From: Nelumbo lutea
Lineage: Eukaryota > Streptophyta > Magnoliopsida > Proteales > Nelumbonaceae
Length of the DNA: 64,000 nt
Direction of reading: 5' to 3'
NCBI GenBank assembly: GCA_022828595.1
Contig: JAKGHH010000007.1
Span: 39,556,356-39,620,355, forward strand
The notes beneath the pieces are model-generated. The model searched no databases, had not been told where the DNA came from, and saw only the letters and a program-made list of their open reading frames with translations. The translations under genes and the position numbers were made by a program. Positions 21,331 through 32,975 of this stretch are shown piece by piece. Numbering within the stretch: position 1 is the first letter of the stretch; every line of letters starts with the position of its first letter.

Positions 21331-22456
21331 TCACAGGAGGATTAAGTCGTCGAGAATAGACTTGAGTAATAGGTGGTTTTGGTTGAGAATGTGGTGGGGG
21401 GGGGGTATTGAAACAACACTAGCGTCTGGACCGGGGACATGAGACACTAGTAGATCATCATCCTCTTGTGGACACACAGGTGTAGATGGAGCGGTAAAGA
21501 AAGGAAGATGTTCATGGAATGTAACATCAGCTGACAGAAGATACCTGTTCAAGAGCGGAGAAAAACACTTATACCCTTTTTGGAGACAAGAGTATCCCAG
21601 GAAGGCACAGTTTAAATGACTTGGGGTCCAATTTGGAAACTTGCGGACGAACATCACGAACAAAACAAGAACATCCAAAGATACAAGGTTCAACAGGAAA
21701 CACAGATTTATTAGGAAATAGAATCTTATAAGGAATTTGATCATTTAGAACAGTGGAGGGCATGCGATTAATCAAAAAACACACTATAGAAACAACATTA
21801 GCCCAAAACTGTTTAGGAACATGTGTTTGAAACAAAAGAGCCCTGGCAGTTTCAAGAAGATGTCTATTTTTTCTCTCAGCCACTCCATTTTGATATGGAG
21901 TATCAACACAAGATGATTGAAGGAGAATTCCATTCTGAGCCATGTAAGTCTGAAAGGAATCAGAGAAATATTCTTTGGCATTATCACTTCGCAATGTTTG
22001 TACAGACACATCAAACTGGGTTTTTATTTCAGCACAAAAGGTTTTAAAATGTGAAAGCAACTCAGAACGAGATTTCATTACATAAAGCCAAGTCATACGA
22101 GAAAAATCATCCTCAAAGGTAACAAAATATCGAAATCCAGTCTTAGACATAATGGGACAAGTTCCCCAAACATCTGAATGTACTAACTCAAAAGCATGAC
22201 TAGCCCTTTTATTAACTCGAGAAACAGACGATAGATGATGATGTTTTGCAAACTGACAAGACTCGCAATCTAAAGAAGATACATCATGAAACTGAGGACA
22301 TAACTTCTTTAACAAAGGTAAAGATGGATGCCCCAACCAACAATGAGCTTCAAAAGGACATAAAGTACTGAAACAGGCAATGGTCCGGGATTCCTGGGTA
22401 TCCAAAATGTACAGACCTCCTGATTCTCGTCCTTTACCAATAATCCTCTTCGTCAT
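21331..22456 (-). CDS. Copia B integrase region, long open frame
   Basis: A 295-codon open frame (21569-22456) carries the integrase. The zinc-binding HHCC set is at H38, H43, C64, C67. The catalytic triad is D95 (HSDVWG), D158 (RSDNAKEY) and E194 (NGVAERKNR), all present. It ends in another frame with the C-terminal LNCAFLGYSCLQKGYKCFSP stretch and the linker to 21331. Integrase would join cDNA to the genome. Neighbouring domains are broken, so the element as a whole is not expected to be autonomous, but this is the best-preserved enzyme domain in the window. Confidence 0.85.
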
Positions 22457-23382
22457 AAGATCCTGAAACCGACAATGATCAGGAAAGAATGAGATTACAA
22501 CAGTTAAGAGTACGAGTGAGTTTGCTAACAGATACCACAGTTATAGAAAATTTTGGTAAACTCAATACGGAGGACATTGAAAGTATTGCATATGGGGTAG
22601 ATAGTGCCAGAACCAAGGACAGAAGAAATAGAACCATCTGCTAAGGTGACTGAAAGAAAGGATACATGTCTGTGGATTGGCGAATGTGGATGAAAGGAGA
22701 CTAGGAGTCAAATTACCTGTCATATGATCTGTAGCACCACGATATCAATGATCCCACGAGCTGACGAGGAAGAAGAAAGAAGACATGTATGTGGCATTTT
22801 ACCTGAACATCCATAGAAAAGCGAAGCCCCAGGCGCAGTGAGGAGAGCTGTAATGCGATGGAGTTCTTTAATGCCTCTTGATACTGGAAGTAAATTTCGC
22901 ATACTCATCTGCAAAGAAATATGTGAATAGGTACTGATTCATGAACGATAAATGAAAAGACGATCAATCTAGCCTTAGTTACAATTTGAGTCTGACACAG
23001 ACGATCCTAGAAAACTCTACTGTGTTTTTTTCTTTTGTAGCAAAAGTTTCTGGCGAGTGCCTTTTAGTGTGACCTGGTTCATGTACTAATCAAGTAGCAA
23101 ACGTACTGCCCCCATGTAGGCCTGAGTTCCAGCATTCCAACCACTATTACTGCCACCTCTGCTACTATTCTGAGAACGAGACCGGCCAGTTGATCCACTA
23201 TTCCGACTGCACAAGTGCACTAGGTTGTTGTACAGGTGAAAGGAGGTAATGGGGAACTAGTATTCTGTACAAAGAGAACCCTAGTAAAGAGCGCGTCTTT
23301 AAAGGAGAAAATAACAGGGTAATCTCAGGATTAGACAGAATTTGTAACATATAAGCACCATCAAATTGAGGATTAAGGCCAG
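22457..23382 (-). pseudogene. Copia B gag and protease, degraded
   Basis: Near 22470-22740 the minus strand holds degenerate protease and pre-integrase sequence. At 23198-23382, GLNPQFDGAYMLQIL (near 23380-23336) is the typical gag segment, continuing to the NSGSTGRSRSQNSS stretch (near 23200). No clear zinc knuckle is visible. The frame has several stops, and the N-terminus of gag is hidden by the Ns. Confidence 0.65.
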
Positions 23383-23482
23383 NNNNNNNNNNNNNNNNNN
23401 NNNNNNNNNNNNNNNNNNNNNNNNNNNNNNNNNNNNNNNNNNNNNNNNNNNNNNNNNNNNNNNNNNNNNNNNNNNNNNNNNN
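23383..23482. other. Assembly gap, 100 Ns
   Basis: Exactly 100 N characters, the conventional size for a gap of unknown length. The left flank is copia B gag and the right flank is a minus-strand family A LTR, so the joint between them is unknown. Confidence 0.98.
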
Positions 23483-24029
23483 ATCATTACCTTTGTCTGA
23501 CAAAGGGACTGATCCTGTCACTATGATCATCCACTTAGATGAATTCTCAGACTGTCCCAACATACCAGGTTCTGACCCCCGCTAAGGATCTCACTGATTG
23601 GCATATCAAAGACAGCCTAATCTGACACCTAGTGCAGTATCATAATCAAGTCTAGGGGTCAAGTGTAACTTTATAGTTTTTCCCATCAATCTCCAAGGTC
23701 CAGGACAATACTGGAAATCTGGTCCGATTCAAGGATTCAAGTAATCCTACACTACATGTGCCTTGGGTCTCACCCTGGCGGCAGAGACAAGCCACCCCAA
23801 CACTTGGCAGCACACCAGTGTCAGCCTTGGTAGGATAAATCTCCCCCAACTTATCCAACGACTGTGAAGGTTCTAAACTAACACGAGTCTCATTAAGTAT
23901 CCAGTTTAAGGGTCTTACACAGAAATATACCACACAACATGAATCAAACATGTACTTTGTTTAATTACACAAAAAGTCAAAAGTACATAAAAAATGATTG
24001 GAGCTAAGGGCATACAAAACTGTCTAACA
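23483..24029 (-). repeat. Family A LTR, minus strand, partly hidden by gap
   Basis: The minus strand starts at 24029 with TGTTAGACAGTTTTGTATGC and follows the family LTR for 547 bp to the gap. It abuts protease sequence of A2 directly, without the purine tract expected before a 3' LTR. It is either the 3' LTR of a deleted A2 or a separate insertion. Confidence 0.8.
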
Positions 24030-25136
24030 AGTAATCATATTACTAAAATAAACAGTATATCCATAAGCACACAGTTTAGAAACAGAAATCAAATTTCTTC
24101 TTATGTTTTGTACATAAAGACAATCTTTAAGTACAAGAATTCCTTCTCTAAAAACTAATTATATGTTTCTTGTTGCCCTAGCTACAAAACTTGCAGTTGT
24201 TCCCAAGAAGAGCGTCACTTCCCCTTCACTTAGCCTTCTACTAACTTTGAACCCCTATAGTGAATTACACGCATGAGTTGAAGCCCCGGACACTAGGACA
24301 CAAAAGTGACTAACAAATTAGTTTCTATGACACAAGTTTCGAAGTTACCTTTCTTAGATTCCAGGTAGGCGGGACAGTTTATCTTCCAGTGGCCTGCCTG
24401 CTTGCAGAAGTGACAGGCATCGGATGCCTTGTCTTTCTTCAGCTTCTTAGGTTTGACAGTTTTCTTCTGAGGCTTCTTTGCCTCCTTTTTTTCTTGCCCA
24501 ATTTGCTAGCTTCAACAAGCATAGCCACAAGCTCATCCTTTTTTTATCAAATCCTCGGCCCTCTACAACATATTGATGAGTTCCTGAACGCTAACATTCA
24601 GCTTGTTCATATTGTAGTTCATTATGAACGGATTAAAGGAAGGAGGCAGAGAATTAAAGATGGTATCCACTTGCGTGGCAAGATCTAGCCCGGATCCAAG
24701 GGCTTCAAGTTCGTTGATGTAGCCCATCATCCAAAGACAATGTTCATGAACTTTCTGCCCCTTGGACATCTATGTGGTCATGAACAACTTCAAGACCTTC
24801 TACCGAGTAGAAGGATTGTGCTCTTCGTACATCATCTTTAAACTATCCAATATGTCCTTGGCTAGTTTGATCTGATCGAACTGCCTCTATATTGGATTGT
24901 CTAGGGAGGAAATGACATAGCAACGGGCTAGGGAGTTTTTATCCTCCCAATCTTGGAATTCCTCCCTTCGGGCATCAGAAGCCCTATCACCCGAACGCTC
25001 CGGGGTAGGCTTTTTTAACTACCTTATCCAACTTCTCAGAAGTTAAGACCAGCATAAGGTTTATATACCTATCGGCATAGTTTGGGTCCTTAAGCTTGTT
25101 ATCATCATGCAACTTAGAAAATTGTCCATTTGCCAT
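24030..25136 (-). pseudogene. A2 gag and protease relic
   Basis: The start codon at 25136-25134 opens MANGQFSKLHDDNKLKDPNY, the family gag N-terminus. The frame breaks after about 50 codons. Further on, minus-strand pieces include HEHCLWMMGYINELEALGSG (near 24740) and FNPFIMNYNMNKLNVSVQEL (near 24620), the UBN2-type gag domain. The zinc knuckle CHFCKQAGHWKINC (C-x2-C-x4-H-x4-C, near 24372-24414) is intact. In protease the bases that should code the active-site D-S-G (near 24275-24290) carry a deletion. Sequence stops at the LTR edge at 24030. Confidence 0.85.
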
Positions 25137-26068
25137 TTTCTCATAAAACAACAAAACATTAGTCCACAACCTTTGTTTGAATTCATTTTACCTACAATAG
25201 ATATGGCTTTTGAATCTATGTTCCATTTCCATTTGTTCATTTTTTGAGATTTCCCTCCTATTTCAGTGATGGAGATGACAAAAAATGTCTCTGGAAATGT
25301 GGAAATTCACATAGGGTGCGTGAAACCAACTGTTTCAAGCTGCATAACCCCACCACCTGTCTTTGTGACGGGTCATATCCACTCATCGCATGAGTTTCCG
25401 CTTTGGCCTCTACCAGACAAGGTTCAGAGCCATTTTTTCAGATTAAAACCTTTTTTTCTAGTGAGTGCTCACCCCATCATATTCAGGTTACGCTATGGTA
25501 CCATGAGAGATTGTCCATTTTCTGGCGTGAAGCCCCTCCCACATCGGATCTATTTGACGCCCCTATCATTTTATGAAAGACTCTGACAGACCCAACAACA
25601 AATGGATAGCTCAATTTTATGGTGCGTTTCCTCATTACTGAAGGACCCATCATCGTGCTTAATGACAGAAGGCCTTTAGGAGAGTTTCATCACATGAATC
25701 TCCCTATCACACGCAACATGTATATTTGCTAGAGGGAACAAAAATTTTAATGCCCTAAGCATAATTTAGTCGTCAAACCAAAGTGGCTCCCATTGACTTT
25801 CATTAAGTCAGATTTGAGTGGGCCCAATTCAGCTAGGGTTCTCCGCACGCGTCCCTTTTCAAGGTTATGGGTCCCACCATGAAAGGAAGGGGTTCATCCC
25901 AATGACCGTATGGGACACCATGCCAATGATGTGCATTCAGCCATGAGCGTGTGCAAGAGCCACTAACGTATCATCTACGGGGCCAAGTGTTTATGGCCCA
26001 TGGTCGCTAAGTACATCAAACATCCACACATCACATGAAATTGAAGAAATTGGATCCAATCAATTAAC
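25137..26068 (-). other. A2 leader, proximal part
   Basis: Non-coding leader of family A on the minus strand, matching the leaders of A4 (about 35870-36760), A5 and A6. The open frame at 25266-25586 on the plus strand is a chance reading. It ends at the TTAAC duplicated on insertion of A3 (26064-26068). Confidence 0.8.
26064..26068. repeat. Target duplication of A3, left copy (TTAAC)
   Basis: TTAAC directly precedes the A3 5' LTR and recurs at 32071-32075 directly after its 3' LTR: the 5-bp duplication typical of copia integration. Confidence 0.85.
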
Positions 26069-28187
26069 TGTTCAGAAAGTTTTGTATGCCTTAAGCTTCA
26101 ATCCGATTTGATGTAGTTTTTGTTAATTTAGTGTAAATAAATAAAGCTGCATGTTTGATTCATGTGGTTTGGTATAATTCTGTATAAGACCCTAAAAGCT
26201 GGAATCAGTTTATAAGAGAGACTCGTGTTAATTTTAAATGTTCACGAGCCATTGGAATTAGTCCTTAGGGAGATGTTTATCCTGCCAAGGCAAGATACTG
26301 GTTTTGCCACCAAAGTGTTGGGATGGCCTGTCATCGGCCCACCAGGGTAAAGACCCAAAGGCAACATCGTTTAGTATGGGATAAAACTCGAATCCTTGGA
26401 CTGGACCAGATTTCAGTATTGCCCTGGACCGTGGAGAAATAGATGGGCAAAAACTAGAAAAAGTTAACACCTAACCCCTAGACCTGGACCTTATGACACT
26501 ATCACTAGGTGTTCGGATCCGGGCTTGTCCTTGATATGCCAATCAGATGAGATCCTGTAGCGGGGATTCAAAAACCTGGGTATGTTGGGGAACAGTGCTA
26601 CAGAATTCATCTTGAGTGGGTGATTCAAAGTGACAGGATTCAGCCCCTTTGTTCGGGACAAAAGGTAATGATCGAGGATGCACTCTCTATGATGGAAACC
26701 AAAATTGCCGACAGTGTGATTTCAATCAGTTAGGGAAAATTTGTTTGTTGCAAAAATTATATATAGCATATCTATATATATATTTGTACGGTTTCAAAAA
26801 TGTTTGCGAAATGGTTTTAATTCTCGGGATCCATGTGAGTGGGAGAGTGCGGCACTATTCCTTTGCAGTCCCGAGAGAGAGGTCCTCATCTTGGTCGGGC
26901 AGGGCTGATCATTTTAAGGGCTGAGACGGTTTAAGTATAAGACCATTTAGGATAGTACACTGATGGGCGTAAATACTTGCCACCTACCCATAAGTCCCTA
27001 GGTTTTTTATAAGATGGGCTTGGCCCAGGGACCACTTAAATTGTAAGTGTTGGGCGCATATTGGTCCTATGTGGAATGGGCTTAGGGGCTCAACTGAGCT
27101 TTTCAGTGAAATTCGGTTGGGCCTTGTAATAACGGCTTGGGCTCAAACCCTTGTGGCTGGTGTGTAGATCAATGCTTGCGGTCCCAATTGCCAAACAAAG
27201 AAGCCCAAACTTGATGGCAGCAGATTGGAAACTAGTTAAGCATTGAACCTAAAATGATGCCAAAAGCCCCATTTCGAGTTGGGCTGATAATGATCACCCA
27301 TCTAAGGGGCGGGATTTCTTGAGATTAAGGTTGAAGCAAAAGGATTGGGCCTTTAATCCTTACTCCACTCTGGGGACCAAATTCAAATCAAGATTTTTGA
27401 AATCTTGGTAAACCTATTGATACAGATCGAGAGTATAGCTAAACTTAATAATGCAGATAGGATTAAGATAATCCCCTATCCAAATAGCCAGATTTGGATT
27501 GTGGATATACTCCTATTAGGAGGTTTCTAAGCAAAGAGAAACAGAAAGAAACCCAAACAGAGAAATAAGGAGATTTTTGAACCAAGGGTTCAAGCAAGAA
27601 CAGCATCCTGCGAATTGTGAGATAAGATTCTCATACACACTCTAGAGAGAAGAGGAAAAAATTTCAGCCATCTTCAGTCCTAGGAGTTCTCCTCAGCCGC
27701 CGCCATTCCTTCTTGCAACATGTTTTGATCTTTTAGAAGAAAGGAAATCAAAGAAATCAATTTCTTGACATCAGTCTTGTAGAAAAGAATGTTAAAAGTT
27801 TTGGGTGCTCAGAGTTTGCAGAGGAGTTCTTGAGATGGATCCCAGTGCGATAGGATGCACTCTACTGGTTCCGTTCGCACCTACAAGCTGTTGTCATTTT
27901 TAAACGCTGGAGCGGATCTTGGTGTCCTTTTTGGGGCAGAGAAAACACCAACTTTGGTGAAGAATTACTGTTTCTTTGGACATCATGGTATAATCCTCCC
28001 TTTTCTTTTTGGTTCAGATCTGGTTCGATTATGGTTCAAGTAGGATCCTTGAATACTTGTATTCTAAAGTTTAGGGAATAACGATTCCCAATTCGTTGAA
28101 GAAAGGTAGGAAAATTTTTGAAATTTTGCCCACTCCATTTTGCAATCTTTTTGGCATCACATAAGATGGATACCTACCATTCTTTCA
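26069..28187 (+). repeat. 5' LTR of A3 (2119 bp, insertion-rich)
   Basis: It starts TGTTCAGAAAGTTTTGTATG and ends CATTCTTTCA. It is 178 bp longer than the 3' LTR of the same element (1941 bp), mostly through scattered one- or two-base insertions, for example in the stretches AAAAACCTGG and GGGGAACAG near 26570-26595. The conserved ORF found in other LTRs is destroyed. Confidence 0.85.
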
Positions 28188-28188
28188 G

Positions 28189-28202
28189 TGGTATCAAGAG
28201 CC
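28189..28202 (+). promoter_or_regulatory. Primer binding site of A3, with one extra base
   Basis: It reads TGGTATCAAGAGCC, the family site TGGTATCAGAGCC with an added A. This fits the insertion excess of the adjoining LTR. Confidence 0.8.
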
Positions 28203-28675
28203 TATAGGTTCAAATCATGAACCAAAAGAAAATCAGATCTGAACCTGCGCAGTATGGAGCAAAAGTATGTTCTGCCAAGATTTGTGCATATTGTTTTCTT
28301 TATTTCAAGAAATCGTTTCTTGTTAAGGACGATAGATTTGAAAATAATTTTTGTTAAATCCAAAATTTAATTTAGAACTATTCTTTGTTTATTTTGTTTT
28401 AATGGCTGTTCAAACGTAGAGAATGCAGTGCAGATTTGGCGCAGATGGTCTGCGCACCCTTATTTCTTTATTTTATTTAATTCGGGCTGTAAATAATTTT
28501 TTTTTTTATTTCTTGACTGAATGTATAGGATTTGATCAAGAATGTAATTAATTAATTAATAAAAATAGGATTTCTGTTTCTTTTATTTTCTTGATTAAAG
28601 AAGAAGGAAGAAGGCGGCGCTGGAGATTTGCAGATGGAAAAATCGATTTCTGCGATATGCAATTTGTGAAACTGC

Positions 28676-30120
28676 ATTGGCCATATTGGTGTTGACCGAA
28701 TCACAAGGCTAGTAAAGGATGTCCTTTGGATTTTTCTAAACCATAGAAAATCTTCCCACTTGTGAGCCTTCCCTTCAAGGTAAGATGACTAAGCGGCCAT
28801 TTGACGGTAAGCTTGAAAGATCTGAGGCACACTTGACCTAATACATACTGATGTATGTGGTTCCCTTAGTGTTAGGACATGAAATCAACACGTGTATTTC
28901 ATCACCTTTACAGATGATTTTTCACGATATGGTTACGTGTACCAAATGAGACACAAGTCTGAATCCTTTGAAAAGTTCAAAGAGTTTAGACAGGAAGTAG
29001 AGAAACAGTTAGGGAGAGAAATTAAGGCTCTTCGATCAGATTGAGGTAGCGAGTATCTCTCTGACGAATTTAGGGACTACTTAAAGGACAACGGGATAGT
29101 GTCATAATTAGCTCCTCCTGCCACACCTCAACTCAACGGTGTTTCATAGAGGAGGAATAGGACATTGTTGGACAAGGTCTGGTCACTTCTCGTATGCTCA
29201 GAATTACCCACATCCTTCTGGGGATAAGCATTAAAAACTGCTATCTACGTACTAAATCGGGTTCCAACCAAATCAGTTCTGAAAACTCCATATGATCTAT
29301 GGACTGCAAGGAAGCCAAGTGTAAGACACTTGAAGATTTTGGGGTTGTCCTACACACGTTCAAAGAACAAGCGTGGACAAGTTAGAATCCAAAACCAGTC
29401 GTTGCCTATTTATAGGCTACCCAAAAGATTCGGTGGGTTATCTATTCTATGACCCAAGTGAGCAGAAAAGTGTTCTGCCAGTCGAAACACCCAATTCTTA
29501 GAAATCGTAATACATCCTGGACACCTATCATCAGGAAATAGTTCTTGATGAGGAGAGCTCAGGAGCAGTGGGAGATGTCCCACAAGTTCTAGGGAGTGAC
29601 CAACCTAGAAGGTCCACTCGGGTATCCAGGCCACCAGTCCGATATGGTTATGGCCAGGATAGTTACCTGGTGGAAGCCTTGACTGGTGAGGAGGATCCCA
29701 TAAATTATGCAGAAGCTATGTTAGACATAGATTCCCCGAAGTGGGTGGGGGCCATGAGAGATGAAATGGACTCGATGGAGACCAATGGGGTCTGGACTCT
29801 AGTAGATCCACCCTCCAGGGTAAAAGCAATTGGTTGCAAATGGATCTACAAGCGGAAGAAGGGCTCCGATGGCAGGATTGAGACCTACAAAGCTCGTTTG
29901 GTGGCAAAAGGTTATACTCAGAAAGAAGGGCTCCGATGGCAGGATTGAGACCTACCACGTACTACGAGAGATCGTTGGTAGAGGGGACATCCTAATTTAG
30001 AAGGTAGCATCAACGGATAATGTGGCAGACCCATTGACTAAGCCACTGACATAGAAGGTGTTTGAGAAACACGTGGAATGTATGGGACTCCGACTTGTAC
30101 CAGATATGAACCTAAGTGCA
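28676..30120 (+). pseudogene. A3 integrase, start of RT and end of RNase H
   Basis: After a junction inside the leader (near 28676), pre-integrase (HIGVDRITRLVKD-like) and the integrase core follow with frameshifts: TDVCGSL near 28850 and a LRSD-like segment near 29030 ending in a stop. At 29568-29948 an open frame carries the linker and RT N-terminus, including EDPINYAEAMLDIDSPKWVG, AIGCKWIYKRKKGSDGRIET and KARLVAKGYTQKEG. It then jumps to the RNase H end (HVLREIVGRGD-like, ADPLTKPLT near 30030). Most of RT, with YVDD, is deleted. A 33-bp stretch is duplicated at that junction. Confidence 0.85.
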
Positions 30121-30129
30121 AGTGGAAGC

Positions 30130-32070
30130 TGTTAGATAGTTTTGTATGCCCCTTAGCTTCAATCCGATTTGGTGTACTTTTGTTATTTAGTGTAAATAAA
30201 TAGAGTCCATGTTTGATTCATGTTGTTTGATATAATTCTGTGTAAGACCCTAAAACTGGACACTTGATGAGACACGTGTTAGTTTTAAATGTTCACAGCC
30301 ATTGGATAAGGCTGGGGAGATTTATCCTGCCAAGGCTGATATTGGTGTGCCGCTAAGTGTTGGGATGGCCTGTATAGGCCACTAGGGTAAGACCCAAGGC
30401 ACATGCAGTATGGGATTACTCGAATCCTTGAACCGGACCAGATTTCCAGTATTGCCCTGGACCTTGGAGACAGATGTGCAAAACTGGAAAGTTATACCTG
30501 ACACCTAGACTCGATTATGACACTTCACTAGGTGTCAGATCGGGCTATCTTTGATATGCCAATCAGTGAGATCCTTAGCGGGGATCAAAACCTGGGTATG
30601 TTGGGACAGTCTGAGAATTCATCTAAGTGGGTGATCATAGTGACAGGATCGCCCCTTTATCGGACAAAGGTAATGATCGGGAATGCACTCTCTCTGATGG
30701 AAACCAAACTGCTGGCAGTTGATTTCAATCATTGGAATTATGTTTTGCAAAATTAAAATATACATATATATATTTGTACAGTTTCAAAATGTTTGCAAAT
30801 GGTTTTAATTCCCGGAATCCATGTGAGTGGAGAGTGCGACACTGTTCCTTGCAGCCGAGGGAGAGGTCCTCTCTTGTCGGGCAGTGCTTGATCATTAAGG
30901 GCTGATAGGTTAAGTGTAAGACCATTTAAGATAGTACCTGATGGGCTAATCTTGCACCTACCCACAGTCCCTAGGTTTTTATAAGATGGCTTGGCCCAAG
31001 GACCACTTAATGTAAGGGTTGGGCCCAAAGGTCCATGTGATAGGCTCAGGGGTTCACTGAGCTTTCAGTAAATTCGGTTGGGCCTTGTAATAAAGGCTGG
31101 ACCGAACCCATGTGGCTAGTGTGTAGATTAATGCTTGGGTCCCATGCCATACAAAGAAGCCCAACTGGGCAGTAGATCGGAAACTAGTTAAGCATTGAAC
31201 ACTGAATGGGCCAAAAGCCCATTTCGAGCTGGGCTGATATGATCAGCCATCTATGGGGTGGATATGAGATTAATGTTAGCAAAAGGATAGGGCCTTTAAC
31301 CTTATCCACTTTGGGAGACCAAATTCAATTCAGATTTGAATATGGTAACCTACTGATACGATCAGGAGTAAGCTAACTTAATCTGCATATAGGATTAAGA
31401 TAATCCCCTATCCAAATACTGATTTGGATTGAGATAACTCCTAATTACGAGGTTTCTTAATCAAGAGAAAAGAGGAGAAACCCAAACAGAGAAAAAGAGA
31501 TTTTCGAACCAGGGGTTCAAGCAAGAAAATATCCTGCGAATTGAGACAAGATCTCATACACACTCTGGAGAGAAGAGAAGAAAATTCAGCAATCTTCGTC
31601 CTAGAGTTCTCCTCCAGCCGCCACCATTCCTTCTTGCAAGATTTGATCTTTGCAGAAGAAAGAAATCAAGAATTCAATTCTTGACATCAGTCTTGCAGAA
31701 AAGACTGTAAAAGTTTTGGTGCTCAGAGTTTCCAGAGGGTTCTTGAGAAGGATCCAGTGCGTAGGACGCACTCTGCTGGTTCCATTCCACCTACAGTTGT
31801 GTCATCTTCAACAAGAGCGGATCTTGGTGTTCTCTTTGGGCATGAACACCAACTTTGGGAGATACTATTTCTCCGAATCAGGTATAATCCTCCCTTTTCT
31901 TTTTGGTTCAGATCTGGTTTGATTATGGTTCAAGTATGATCCTTGAATATTGTATTCTAAATTTAGGGAATATGATTTCCAATTGGGAGATGGTAGGAAA
32001 ATTTTTAAAATTCGCCCACCCATTCCGCAATCTTTTGGCATTCCATAAGATGAATCCTACCATTCTTTCA
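30130..32070 (+). repeat. 3' LTR of A3 (1941 bp)
   Basis: It starts TGTTAGATAGTTTTGTATGC after the purine-rich AAGTGGAAGC and ends CCTACCATTCTTTCA. It belongs to the LTR subtype ending ATTCTTTCA, as does 47896-49633. It contains a 74-codon sense open frame (30532-30756) shared in part with other LTRs. Confidence 0.9.
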
Positions 32071-32075
32071 TTAAC
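32071..32075. repeat. Target duplication of A3, right copy (TTAAC)
   Basis: Exact match to 26064-26068, directly after the 3' LTR of A3. Confidence 0.85.
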
Positions 32076-32975
32076 CACTGTAAAGCCCATTAATCAGCCC
32101 ATTTAATGTCCATAATATTAACCAATTAATATCATCTAGGTATATGGGCTGAATCGCTGTTAGCAGTTCGGCCCATATAGCTTTTATGTAAAACTGGCTT
32201 TTGCAGTTCTAACCCCTTAAAACAGGGCTTTACAGGTTGGGCCGAATTGGTTTTTCCAATTAAAAATTGATTTCAGACTTGGATGTGGGAAATAACAGGA
32301 CTGAATACAGCCCCTTTTGAACCCTAGATTCGGTCCAAACAGTTTTGTTCCAATCCGATCCGAAACGGTCCAAAAACAATTTTTAATTCAAGAAACAATT
32401 CAATGAAAGATCTAAAAATAAAATTCCAAATTTTTGACAATCAGAAACAGATTTGGACTGTTCGTACAACCTGCAAAACAGAGGTCAATAATTAGGGTTG
32501 CAAATTCCCAAACTGCAAAAACGCAGATAGCGAACTTTTCATCTGCAAACCTCCAGCGTCGTCGTCTTCTCAATCAAGAAAATAAGAAAAAATAGAAATC
32601 TTATTTCTATTAATTAATTACATTCTTGATTGAATCCTATACATTCAATCTAGAAAAATAAAAAAAAAAAATTATTTTATAGGCCAAAATGAAAAGAAAC
32701 TGCAAATAACAAATGCGCAGACATTCTGCGCCAAATCTGATCTTCGAACTCCATGTACGAACAATCCATTAAATCAGAAATAAAATGAGAACAATTCTAA
32801 ATTAAATTTCAGATTTTATAAAAATTAATTTTAGATCAATCGCCCATACAAGAAACAATTTCTTGAAATAAAAATGCAGTCTGTGCAATACCCGGATAGA
32901 ACAACTTCTACTGAATTGCGTAGGTTCAGATTTGATTTCTTGGTTCAAGATTCAAACCTATGGCTCTGATACCAC
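32076..32975 (-). other. A2 leader, distal part with primer site
   Basis: The minus strand continues the A2 leader, including the ATGGGCCGAACTGC-type stretch and the TTTTGCAG stretch near 32474-32481, up to the primer binding site TGGTATCAGAGCC at 32974-32962. No coding capacity. Confidence 0.8.

Larger units (their letters stand above)
19459..23382 (-). mobile_element. Copia B, minus strand, 5' end lost in the gap
   Basis: It is a short-LTR copia element: 3' LTR, purine tract, RNase H, RT, integrase, protease and gag, read from high to low coordinates as gag to LTR. It begins inside the A1 LTR remnant and runs into the N gap; its 5' LTR is not visible. The gap and the different sequence at 23483 prevent a target-duplication test. 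Confidence 0.85.
26069..32070 (+). mobile_element. Copia A3, insertion with both LTRs, internal deletions
   Basis: It has both LTRs and a 5-bp target duplication (TTAAC). Between them are a shortened leader (28188-28675), a deletion removing gag and protease, the pre-integrase to RT N-terminus (28676-29955) and the RNase H end (29956-30120). It could only have moved with proteins supplied by other copies, or the deletions arose after insertion. It lies in the A2 leader in opposite orientation. Confidence 0.9.

Noticed and set aside
21569..22456. Copia B integrase frame as a domesticated host gene.
   Set aside because: It is in order with protease and RT of the same element and next to its LTR side; an open frame alone does not show domestication.
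25266..25586. 106-codon plus-strand ORF.
   Set aside because: It runs antisense to the family A leader, which has no conserved frame in other copies.
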